DNA from: Pseudophaeobacter leonis
Lineage (GTDB): Bacteria; Pseudomonadota; Alphaproteobacteria; Rhodobacterales; Rhodobacteraceae
Assembly: GCF_002087335.1 (NCBI RefSeq)
Contig: NZ_MWVJ01000096.1
Span: 1-50,796, forward strand
DNA: 50,796 bases
Reading direction: 5' to 3'
The notes under the pieces are model-generated. The model was not told the origin of the DNA. It did no database searches and saw nothing but the letters and a program-made list of their open reading frames with translations. This document shows, one piece after another, positions 43,736 to 50,796 of this stretch. Each line of letters begins with the position of its first letter. The first letter of the stretch is position 1. The position numbers and the translations under genes are program-made.

Positions 43736-44836
43736 ATGCGCTTTCTCGCCATCCTCACGGTGCGCAACGAGGGCGCGTTTCTGCTGGAATGGCTGGCGCA
43801 TCACCGGGCTGTGGGCTTTACCGACTTTCTTGTGTTTTCAAATGATTGCCAGGATGGTACCGTGGCCATTCTCGACCGGCTAGAGGCGCTGGGACAGATC
43901 ACCCATCTGCGCAACGAGGGCCCCTACGGCAAAGGCGGCATCCAGTTCACCGCGCTGAAACTGGCGGATAAGCATCCGCTGGTGCAGCAGGCAGACTGGA
44001 TCCTTGCGCTGGATGTTGATGAGTTCGTCAATATCAAAACCGGTGACGGCACCCTCGCTGACCTGCTCGCTGCCCTGCCTCAGGCCGATGCCATCACCCT
44101 GACCTGGCGGCTGTTTGGCAACGCAGATATTTTGCGGTTCAAAGACGACCCCGTGACCAAACGGTTCCGCCGCTGCGCTCCCGAGGTGATCCACTGGCCT
44201 TGGCGCGCGTCGATGTTTAAAACCCTGTACCGCAATAACGGCACCTATCGCAAAATCGGCGTGCATCGACCGCGCGATGCCAGGGACGCGGATCGGCTTG
44301 ACGCGTTTCGCTGGTTTGACTGCGAAGGGCGCGAGCTGGGCCCAGCCTTTAAAACCCGGCGGCTGTTTTCCAACTATGGCCGCCCGAACTATGGGCTGGC
44401 GCAGCTCAACCATTATCCGCTGGGCTGCATGGAAAGCTACATTCTGAAGGCCGCGCGCGGACGGGCGGTGCATTCAGAGCATATGCTGGGCACGGATTAC
44501 TGGGTTGAGCGCAACTTCAATACCGACACCGACAGCTCGATCGACCGGTACGAGGCGGCGCGCACCGCGCTGGAACAAGAGCTGTTGCAGGACGCAGAAC
44601 TGAAAGCGCTCCGCGACACATCCGTCGCCTGGCGGCATCAGACGTTCCGTGAGCTGATGCAGCAAGAACCCTTTCGCGCCCTGTTTTCCCGCTTGCTGAT
44701 GACGCCGCAATCGCGGCTGATCAATGCCGTCACCGCCCAGACCCTGTCCACCTTTGCCAGCCTGGGACGTTCTGCCGAAAAAGCCGAGGCCGAGGCCGCT
44801 AAGCCCCCAGACACAAAAGAGAATAAGGCACCATAG
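43736..44836 (+). CDS. GT2-type (Glyco_tranf_2_4) glycosyltransferase
   Basis: A 366-residue paralogue of the enzymes at 38991 and 40671. It has TVRNEGAFLLEWLAHH, FSNDCQDGTVAILDRL, LDVDEFVNIKTGDG and QLNHYPLGCMESYILK. The C-terminal tail after residue about 310 is Ala/Glu/Lys-rich and probably disordered. It is the last clear gene of the glycan operon; 203 nt separate it from the next gene with no hairpin terminator that I can see. Confidence 0.88.
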   Translation: MRFLAILTVRNEGAFLLEWLAHHRAVGFTDFLVFSNDCQDGTVAILDRLEALGQITHLRNEGPYGKGGIQFTALKLADKHPLVQQADWILALDVDEFVNIKTGDGTLADLLAALPQADAITLTWRLFGNADILRFKDDPVTKRFRRCAPEVIHWPWRASMFKTLYRNNGTYRKIGVHRPRDARDADRLDAFRWFDCEGRELGPAFKTRRLFSNYGRPNYGLAQLNHYPLGCMESYILKAARGRAVHSEHMLGTDYWVERNFNTDTDSSIDRYEAARTALEQELLQDAELKALRDTSVAWRHQTFRELMQQEPFRALFSRLLMTPQSRLINAVTAQTLSTFASLGRSAEKAEAEAAKPPDTKENKAP

Positions 44837-45039
44837 CGGGCTGTGTCTGACAGACAAACTGCCTGTAGGGGAGCAGATGCGGAGGGCAAATGCGAAGCGC
44901 ATGGCCTGCGCGCCAGAGGCGGCCAGTAAAGCGGTCAGTTTTTTTAAAGCGGCCAGAGTTTTTCCTAATTTGGCCGCATTCTTAGGCTAAATCTTAGACA
45001 TATCGACCGCTGTGCCGGTCTGTGTAAGGAATGTAGGCG

Positions 45040-45996
45040 ATGCAAGAGAACCTCGAGATCTTGAACGAGGACCTGTCCGGTCTGAAAGCGGCCCAATGGG
45101 AAAGCCGTCTTGCTGCCATCACCGAAGAACTGGGCATGTTTCAACCTCTTGGCCGGAAACACTGCGCGACCTTTCTGGATCAGGGCAACACGCTGCTGGT
45201 CACCTTTGAGACCGTGCAAGGCATTCACAACCTGTCAAAACTTGCCCAGCCGCTTGGCTTTGAAATGGTCAAGAGTGAGGGCTGGTCACATCTGGGGGTG
45301 CTGTCGAGCGGTGATACCTGGTTCCGCGACGCGCGGGTCTTTGGGTTTTTCGACCAGCTTATCGACGATGGCTTCTTTGACGAATTCGACAGCGTGATCT
45401 TTTACGGTGCCGGGCCTTGCGGCTATGCGGCAGCAGCCTTCTCCGTCGCCGCGCCCGGCGCTGCAGTTGTTGCAATCCAGCCGCAGGCGACGTTGGATCC
45501 CCGCATGACCGAATGGGACGACCGCTTTACCGAGATGCGCCGCGTCTCCTTTAGCGATCGCTACGGCTATGCCCCGGATATGCTGGATGCGGCCAAACAG
45601 GCGCATATCTTTTATGACCCCTATGAGCAGCTGGACGCCATGCATGCCGCCCTCTTTAGCCGCAAGAACGTTACAAGAGTGCGCCTTGCCAATCTGGGCG
45701 CCGAAATCCAGACCCGCATGATCGAGATGAAGATCCTGTTGCCGACCCTGAAGCTGGCTGCCGATGGCCAGCTCAGCGACACCGCGTTCGCGAAACTGTT
45801 CCGTGTTCGACGTGACAATGCCTCTTATCTGCGCTCACTGATGGCGCGACTGGATCATCTGGAGCGGCCATTTCTGCAAACACTGCTGTGCCGCAACGTG
45901 GTGTCCCGTATGCGTGCCCCGCGGTTTCGCCGCCGCCTGCAGAATCTGGAACAACGCGCAGCCGAGGGCGAATTTCAAATGCCATCCACGCTTTGA
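45040..45996 (+). CDS. hydrolase-like protein of the glycan region, nucleophile missing
   Basis: A 318-residue protein, not confidently assigned. The middle contains FYGAGPCGYAAAAFS and IQPQATLDPR, which resemble the nucleophile elbow and next strand of an alpha/beta-hydrolase (usual form GSSxGGY). Here the serine position is Gly, so hydrolysis by that mechanism is unlikely. FYDPYEQLDAMHAALF resembles the later Asp/His region of the same fold. Related roseobacter proteins have been labelled PAPS reductases; the motifs of that family (SSFGxES, ECGxH) are absent, so I reject that name. Position next to the glycan genes suggests a surface-polymer role. Confidence 0.6.
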   Translation: MQENLEILNEDLSGLKAAQWESRLAAITEELGMFQPLGRKHCATFLDQGNTLLVTFETVQGIHNLSKLAQPLGFEMVKSEGWSHLGVLSSGDTWFRDARVFGFFDQLIDDGFFDEFDSVIFYGAGPCGYAAAAFSVAAPGAAVVAIQPQATLDPRMTEWDDRFTEMRRVSFSDRYGYAPDMLDAAKQAHIFYDPYEQLDAMHAALFSRKNVTRVRLANLGAEIQTRMIEMKILLPTLKLAADGQLSDTAFAKLFRVRRDNASYLRSLMARLDHLERPFLQTLLCRNVVSRMRAPRFRRRLQNLEQRAAEGEFQMPSTL

Positions 45997-46163
45997 TCTC
46001 CAAACGCCAGCGCACGATCTCCCCCGCGGGCGCAGAGGCAGACGCCAGATCCCCACAGTAAAAAATCTGCTGCCTAAAATCCGCTGTCAAAAATCCGCTT
46101 AGGATACACGGGCGCAGGCCCCAGCTTCTTTCCCTTTGGCATGAGCTGTGATAACGCGGCAGC

Positions 46164-47203
46164 ATGACCCAGACGCTCACCCTGACCCGCCCCGATGACT
46201 GGCATCTGCACCTGCGCGATGGCGCAATGCTGGAAGCCGTGCTGCCCGAAACCGCCCGTGATTTTGGCCGCGCCATCATCATGCCCAATCTGGTGCCCCG
46301 GGTGGTAACCGGCGCCCAGGCTGCAGCCTACCGGGATCGCATTCTGGCAGCATTGCCAGCGGGCATGGATTTCACCCCGCTGATGACGCTCTACCTCACC
46401 GAAGAGACCGACCCGGAGGATGTCGCCGCCGCCTATGCCTCAGGTCTGATCAAGGCAGTAAAACTCTACCCTGCCGGGGCCACCACCAACTCCAGCAGCG
46501 GCGTCAGCAACTTTGACAATGTCCGCGCAGTGTTAGAGAAAATGGCAGAAATCGGCCTGCCGCTCTGTGTGCACGGCGAGGTCACCGACGCCGACATCGA
46601 CATCTTTGACCGTGAGGCGGTCTTTATTGATCGCGTGCTGGATCCGATCCGCACGGCCACCCCCGGCCTGAAGGTGGTGATGGAACATATCACCACCAGC
46701 GATGGTGTTGACTATGTGAAGGCAAATCCGCGCGATCTTGGCGCCACCATCACCACGCATCGCCTGATCATAACCGCAACCACATCCTGGTCGGCGGGAT
46801 CAAGCCGCACTACTACTGCCTGCCGGTGGCCAAACGCGAAGAACACCGCCTGGCGCTGCGCGCAGCTGCGACCTCGGGGGATGCTCGTTTTTTCCTCGGC
46901 ACTGATACTGCGCCCCACACAGATCCAAACAAAGAAAGCGCCTGCGGCTGCGCCGGGTGTTTCACCGCCCCCAATACAATGGCCCTGCTCGCGCATGTGT
47001 TTGAAGAAGACGGCGCCCTGGACAAGCTGGAGAGTTTTGCCAGCAAAAACGGCCCTGCCTTTTATGGCCTGCCGGAAAATCAGACCAAAATGACCCTGGT
47101 AAAATCAGCCCATGCCACCGAATTTCCGGCCAAAATTGACAGCGCCGAAGGCCCGGTCAGTGTGTTTGACCCCGGCTTTCCGGTGTTCTGGTCTGTTGCC
47201 TGA
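46164..47203 (+). CDS. pyrC: dihydroorotase (apparent frameshift)
   Basis: Class II dihydroorotase, cyclising carbamoyl-aspartate in pyrimidine synthesis. Zinc-site motifs are DWHLHLRDG, the carbamylated lysine in [18 protein letters not shown] and GTDTAPH. The frame breaks at a two-A run (46772-46773); adding one A restores [19 protein letters not shown] and a 346-residue protein of normal length. As the gene is normally needed for pyrimidine prototrophy, sequence error is more likely than decay. No strong ribosome binding site precedes ATG 46164. It is followed by pyrE after 99 nt. Confidence 0.93.
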
Positions 47204-47256
47204 TTTCACCTTCCTTAAATACCTCCGCCGGAGGCTCCTGCCCGCGCCTCTGCGTC

Positions 47257-47280
47257 CCATACTCTCGCCCATACTCTCGC
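47257..47280. repeat. two 12-nt tandem repeats in the pyrE leader
   Basis: Two copies of CCATACTCTCGC abut, followed by a partial third (CCAGACCCTC), 12 nt before the pyrE ribosome binding site. An imperfect palindrome CCTCCG/CGGAGG lies just upstream (47222-47234). Confidence 0.65.
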
Positions 47281-47302
47281 CCAGACCCTCAAAGGAGACA
47301 CC

Positions 47303-47983
47303 ATGATCCCAACCTCCTATCCCAGTGCCGAAGAAATCGCCCGCCTCTCGGCCCGGATGCTGCTGGAAATCGGTGCGGTGAATTTCAACACCGATGAGCC
47401 CTATATTCTGGCCTCTGGCCTGCCCTCCCCCAGCTATATCGACTGCCGCAAGCTGATCTCCTATCCCCGCATCCGCGCAACGCTGATGGATTTCATGACG
47501 GTCACGGTCATGCGCAATGCAGGCTTTGAAGCCTTTGACAATATCGCAGGCGGCGAGACAGCTGGCATTCCTTTTGCGGCCCTGGTCGCAGAACGCATGG
47601 CGCTGCCCATGACCTATGTGCGCAAAAAGCCCAAGGGCTACGGTCGCAACGCCCGGATTGAGGGCGTGATGAGCGAAGGCGAGCGGGTGCTGCTGGTGGA
47701 AGACATGACCACAGATGGCGGCTCCAAACTGTCTTTTGTCGACGCCATCCGCGAGACCGGCGCCGCTTGTGGCCACACAGCGGTGATCTTTTACTACGAC
47801 ATCTTCCCCGAAACCACCAAACGCCTGGGCGATCATGGCGTTGAGCTGCACTATCTGTGCACCTGGTGGGACGTGCTGGCCGAAGCCAAGGCGCAACAAG
47901 CCTTTGATGCGGCAACCCTGGATGAGGTCGAGACCTTCCTGCGCGACCCGCGCGCCTGGCAGGACGCCAATAAACCCGCCTAA
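47303..47983 (+). CDS. pyrE: orotate phosphoribosyltransferase
   Basis: A 226-residue type I PRTase converting orotate and PRPP to orotidine-5'-phosphate. The PRPP-binding motif is [32 protein letters not shown] and [12 protein letters not shown] are the other substrate segments, and [11 protein letters not shown] is the flexible catalytic loop. AAAGGAG precedes ATG 47303. It is the pathway neighbour of pyrC; a terminator follows. Confidence 0.95.
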   Translation: MIPTSYPSAEEIARLSARMLLEIGAVNFNTDEPYILASGLPSPSYIDCRKLISYPRIRATLMDFMTVTVMRNAGFEAFDNIAGGETAGIPFAALVAERMALPMTYVRKKPKGYGRNARIEGVMSEGERVLLVEDMTTDGGSKLSFVDAIRETGAACGHTAVIFYYDIFPETTKRLGDHGVELHYLCTWWDVLAEAKAQQAFDAATLDEVETFLRDPRAWQDANKPA

Positions 47984-48007
47984 ACCTCTGTCTGGTTGCG
48001 TTTGACC

Positions 48008-48039
48008 AAAGGCCGCCCCGTCAAAACGGGCGGCCTTTG
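48008..48039 (+). terminator. pyrE terminator
   Basis: Stem AAAGGCCGCCC/GGGCGGCCTTT with one bulged C and a short A-rich loop; the T-tract is short (TTTG). Confidence 0.7.
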
Positions 48040-48077
48040 TGGCCTCTGACAATCTGGATTTTGTACATGGCTGTATC

Positions 48078-48107
48078 TTACCCACAGCTTATCGCGAGTT
48101 ACTCACA
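48078..48107 (+). promoter_or_regulatory. two DnaA-box-like 9-mers upstream of dnaB
   Basis: TTACCCACA (48078-48086) and TTACTCACA (48099-48107) resemble the DnaA consensus TTATCCACA with one and two mismatches. They face the same way, with starts 21 bp apart (two helical turns), 67-96 nt before the dnaB start. A short hairpin CCCGAT/ATCGGG follows. DnaA control of dnaB is conceivable; this is a weak motif match. Confidence 0.35.
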
Positions 48108-48173
48108 GGATTTCCCGATACACAAATCGGGAAAAAGGCCCTATCACTGGCGCCTGAAGCGAAGAGAGCAGCA

Positions 48174-49808
48174 ATGAACGACACCCCCTATGATGGCGGC
48201 CCGCCCAGCGCGCCCCTGCCAGACGAAATGCCTGATCACATCTCCAGCGAAATGCCGGACGAGATGGCAGACCCCATGCCTGACCATGCGGCGCCTGCCG
48301 CGACCGGACAGGCATTGGCACCTTTGGGAAACACCGGAATGGTGGTGGCTAAAGCCGAAGCCGCCCCCGTTGAGCTGCCCCATTCTGTTGAGGCAGAACA
48401 ACAGCTTCTGGGGGCGATCCTGACAAACAACGATGTCTATGACCGGATTGCCTCGATCATCAATTCGACCCATTTCTATGACCCGGTCCTCCCCCGCATC
48501 TACGAGATCGCGGCGGCACGGATTTCAAAGAACGCGCTGGCCTCGCCGGTGACGCTCAAGGCGTTTATGGAAGAGGATGAAGGCCTCAAAGAGCTGGGCG
48601 GCCCCGCCTATCTCGCCAAACTGGCCGGCTCTTCCATCTCGGCTTTTGCGGTGCGCGTCTATGCGCAGATGATCTATGATCTGGCGATCCGGCGCGAGCT
48701 GATTGCCCTGGGTCACAGCATCGCCGACAAGGCGCGCCGCGTTGATGTGGCGTCCGAGCCCAACGCACAGATCGTCGAAGCCGAGCAGTCGCTCTATCAG
48801 CTGGCCGAGCAGGGCCAGACCGAAAGCGGTTTTAAATCCTTCCTGAAAGCGGTCACCGAAGCGGTCAATGTCACCAATGAGGCCTATCAGCGTGGCGGCG
48901 GCATGGCGGGCGTGTCAAACGGGCTGGCCGATCTCGACAAACAGTTGGGGGGCCTGCACCCGTCGGATCTCTTGATCCTCGCGGGTCGTCCCTCGATGGG
49001 CAAAACCTCGCTTGCCACCAACATCGCCTTTAACATCGCCAAGGCCTATAAAAAGGGCGCAAAACCCGACGGCAGCGAGGGCGCCATAGATGGCGGCGTG
49101 GTGGGCTTTTTCTCGCTCGAGATGTCGGCCGAACAGCTGGCGGGCCGGATTCTGGCCGAGGCCTCGGAAATCAGTTCTCACAAGATCCGTCAGGGTGACA
49201 TGACCGAAGGCGAGTTCCGCCGCTTTGTGCAGGCCGCCAAGGATCTGGAAAGCTGCCCGCTGTTCATCGACGACACGCCTGCCCTGCCGATTTCGCAGCT
49301 GGCCGCCCGGGCTCGCCGCCTGAAGCGGACCCACGGGCTCGACGTGCTGATCATCGACTACCTGCAGCTCTGTCGCGGCATGGCGGAAAACCGGGTCAAC
49401 GAAATCGCCGAGATCTCGATGGGGATGAAAGCGATTGCCAAAGAGCTGCAAATCCCGGTGATCGCCCTGTCACAGCTGTCGCGTCAGGTGGAAAACCGCG
49501 ATGACAAACGGCCACAGCTGTCGGATCTACGCGAATCCGGCTCGATCGAACAGGATGCCGACGTGGTGATGTTCGTATTCCGCGAGGAATACTACAAGGA
49601 ACGCGAAAAACCCGGCGACCACGAGCTGGACAAGATGGAAGAGTGGAAGACCGCGATGGAGCGGCTGCACGCCAAGGCCGAAGTCATCGTCGGCAAACAG
49701 CGTCACGGCCCCATCGGCACGGTTGAGCTGTCCTTCACCGCGGAATTCACCCGCTTTGGCAACCTTGCAAAGGAATGGCAGAACGGCCCGCGCGAAGACG
49801 AATACTAG
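48174..49808 (+). CDS. dnaB: replicative DNA helicase DnaB
   Basis: The 544-residue hexameric fork helicase. The N-terminal primase-interaction domain starts at about residue 65 (VELPHSVEAEQQLLGAIL); the RecA-like domain has Walker A GRPSMGKTS (271-279), FFSLEMSAEQLAGRI, Walker B LDVLIIDYLQL, and the arginine-finger region DLRESGSIEQDADVV. An extra N-terminal leader of about 60 residues is rich in Met, Pro, Asp and Glu with repeated EMPD/PMPD words. ATG 48174 has AGAG upstream; the frame extends further but without a start context. No intein is present. Confidence 0.95.
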   Translation: MNDTPYDGGPPSAPLPDEMPDHISSEMPDEMADPMPDHAAPAATGQALAPLGNTGMVVAKAEAAPVELPHSVEAEQQLLGAILTNNDVYDRIASIINSTHFYDPVLPRIYEIAAARISKNALASPVTLKAFMEEDEGLKELGGPAYLAKLAGSSISAFAVRVYAQMIYDLAIRRELIALGHSIADKARRVDVASEPNAQIVEAEQSLYQLAEQGQTESGFKSFLKAVTEAVNVTNEAYQRGGGMAGVSNGLADLDKQLGGLHPSDLLILAGRPSMGKTSLATNIAFNIAKAYKKGAKPDGSEGAIDGGVVGFFSLEMSAEQLAGRILAEASEISSHKIRQGDMTEGEFRRFVQAAKDLESCPLFIDDTPALPISQLAARARRLKRTHGLDVLIIDYLQLCRGMAENRVNEIAEISMGMKAIAKELQIPVIALSQLSRQVENRDDKRPQLSDLRESGSIEQDADVVMFVFREEYYKEREKPGDHELDKMEEWKTAMERLHAKAEVIVGKQRHGPIGTVELSFTAEFTRFGNLAKEWQNGPREDEY

Positions 49809-49816
49809 ACCCGGCA

Positions 49817-49843
49817 GCCCCCGCTACGCGGTTAAGCGGGGGC
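49817..49843 (+). terminator. hairpin after dnaB
   Basis: A perfect 9-bp stem GCCCCCGCT/AGCGGGGGC with a 9-nt loop, 9 nt after the dnaB stop. It has no T-run, so it may act as an mRNA-end stabiliser or a weak terminator. Confidence 0.5.
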
Positions 49844-49934
49844 ACATCAAGGTCACAAAAGCTGCGCAGCAAATGACAACTATGAGCCCACTTTGAGGGA
49901 TGTTGCATCCGCAGAAATGGTGATAGTCAGGCGT

Positions 49935-50738
49935 ATGGTTGCCGTACTTCATACCCAGACAAGCCTTCTCGATGATCTTATCTCGCTCGGCGTTCACGCG
50001 GGAGACGGACTTTTTGTGCATGGCTCGATGAGTGCCGTAGGCGCTACCGTGGGCGGTGCCCGAACAGTTGTGGAAAGCCTTCTGAAAACGGTGGGTGGAA
50101 CAGGTCTTGTAGGAATGCCCGGTTTCTCTTCCGACGCCTACTTTCCTGCTGGCGTTGATCCGTCCCGCTTAACCCAAGACCAGATTGCCGAAATCGAAGA
50201 CGCGGTTCCCGGTTTCGATGTAGCGAAATCCCCAACGTCTGGCATGGGTGTCATTGCGGAGACTTTCAGAACCTGGCCGGGAACCCAACGCAGCGACCAC
50301 CCGGCTGTATCGATCTGCCTCAATGGCAAGAAAGCAAACGACTTTCTCAAGGAACACAGCCTCGCGTGGGCAACGGGCGAGAAAACGCCGCTTGGGAAGC
50401 TCCGTGATCGCCATGCCATGAAGATCTTGCTGATCGGGGTCGGCTGGAACCGATGCTCAGCCCTTCACACAGCCGAGACCTTTGCACAACACAAGCGGAC
50501 CAAGACGCGGCGCTTCAAGAACGGTGGCCCCAACGGGTCATGGATCGAAACACCCGACGTAGCAGATGATATGAACCGACTGTTTCCGGCAATTGGTGAG
50601 GCGTTCGAAAAGGCCGGCGCTGTTTCTTTCGGAAAATTCGGAGGTGCCGAATGCAAGGTATGCGATTTTCGATCTTTAGTGGATTTCGCCTCTGACTGGA
50701 TCGACTGCGCCAACAAACGAAGCGGTGATCTCAGCTAA
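49935..50738 (+). CDS. AAC(3)-family aminoglycoside N-acetyltransferase-like protein
   Basis: A 267-residue protein of the antibiotic N-acetyltransferase (AAC(3)/YokD) family, which transfers acetyl from acetyl-CoA to an amino group. Family motifs are GDGLFVHGSMSAVG, the LVGMPGFSSD segment, MGVIAETFRTWPGTQRSDHPAVS, and TPLGKL with ILLIGVGWNRCSALH. The ATG at 49935 begins where the family does; upstream in-frame starts at 49893 and 49917 are possible. Resistance activity is not established: many chromosomal members have other amine substrates. It is the last gene in the window; 58 nt follow without a feature. Confidence 0.85.
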   Translation: MVAVLHTQTSLLDDLISLGVHAGDGLFVHGSMSAVGATVGGARTVVESLLKTVGGTGLVGMPGFSSDAYFPAGVDPSRLTQDQIAEIEDAVPGFDVAKSPTSGMGVIAETFRTWPGTQRSDHPAVSICLNGKKANDFLKEHSLAWATGEKTPLGKLRDRHAMKILLIGVGWNRCSALHTAETFAQHKRTKTRRFKNGGPNGSWIETPDVADDMNRLFPAIGEAFEKAGAVSFGKFGGAECKVCDFRSLVDFASDWIDCANKRSGDLS

Positions 50739-50796
50739 AGGAACTGTGCTGCCCAATGGCAGGTTTGTCCTGCGGTTTCAACGGGTCGCTGCAACA

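Noticed and set aside
45040..45996. PAPS reductase annotation for the hydrolase-like protein
   Set aside because: No SSFGxES loop and no ECGxH motif; the true CysH is at 23072-23844.

Overview
The window looks like a chromosomal segment of a marine Rhodobacteraceae (Roseobacter-group alphaproteobacterium, near Phaeobacter/Ruegeria/Leisingera). This rests on the GC-rich coding style, the TRAP transporter with DctBD, the short NfeD, the form II CoxL cluster, the siroheme sulfite-reductase operon carrying DUF2849 and DUF934 genes, an infC gene without an ATG start, and the pyrC-pyrE-dnaB order. I see no phage, insertion sequence, CRISPR array or rRNA.

Layout. 0.35-2.6 kb: tRNA-Val, an HU-like protein, and an Lrp-type regulator divergent from leucine dehydrogenase. 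2.8-6.7 kb: lon and tgt. 6.9-11.5 kb: SPFH/NfeD membrane pair, a structured (6S-like) RNA candidate, sufT, a periplasmic glycerophosphodiesterase, an A-type Fe-S carrier and tpiA. 11.6-18.3 kb: a C4-dicarboxylate TRAP transporter (dctPQM) with its two-component system dctBD; two tandem palindromes upstream of dctP are probable DctD operators. 18.3-19.5 kb: a cytochrome P450. 19.7-25.3 kb: an Lrp-type regulator divergent from an assimilatory sulfate-reduction operon (cysG, DUF2849, sir, cysH, DUF934, fpr). 25.4-28.7 kb: a membrane-anchored Ala-rich repeat protein, infC, a methyltransferase and a very small MCP-like protein. 28.8-38.6 kb: a form II CO-dehydrogenase-type cluster, in transcription order coxD-coxE-yedE-yedE-xdhC/coxF-MoCF-coxS-coxL-coxM, with an FNR-type box ahead of the yedE pair. 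39.0-46.0 kb: a surface-glycan cluster with three GT2-type glycosyltransferase domains, a sulfotransferase, an FkbM methyltransferase and a hydrolase-like protein. 46.2-49.8 kb: pyrC, pyrE, dnaB. 49.9-50.7 kb: an AAC(3)-type acetyltransferase.

Quality caveat. Eighteen apparent indels interrupt 15 otherwise well-conserved genes, including pyrC, sir, fpr, cysH and coxS. Every one is repaired by one or two bases and most lie in short homopolymers. The simplest reading is uncorrected sequencing error, so these genes are annotated at full repaired extent.

Most interesting signals: (i) the DctB sensor carries about eleven 12-nt units encoding an acidic Q-x-D-V tetrapeptide repeat; (ii) its partner DctD lacks the Walker A lysine and the whole GAFTGA loop, yet two perfect-armed operators lie upstream of dctP with no visible sigma-54 promoter, suggesting a sigma-70 mode of action; (iii) a 6S-like RNA candidate; (iv) a fusion of a degenerate sulfotransferase-like domain to a glycosyltransferase; (v) a minimal MCP-like protein.
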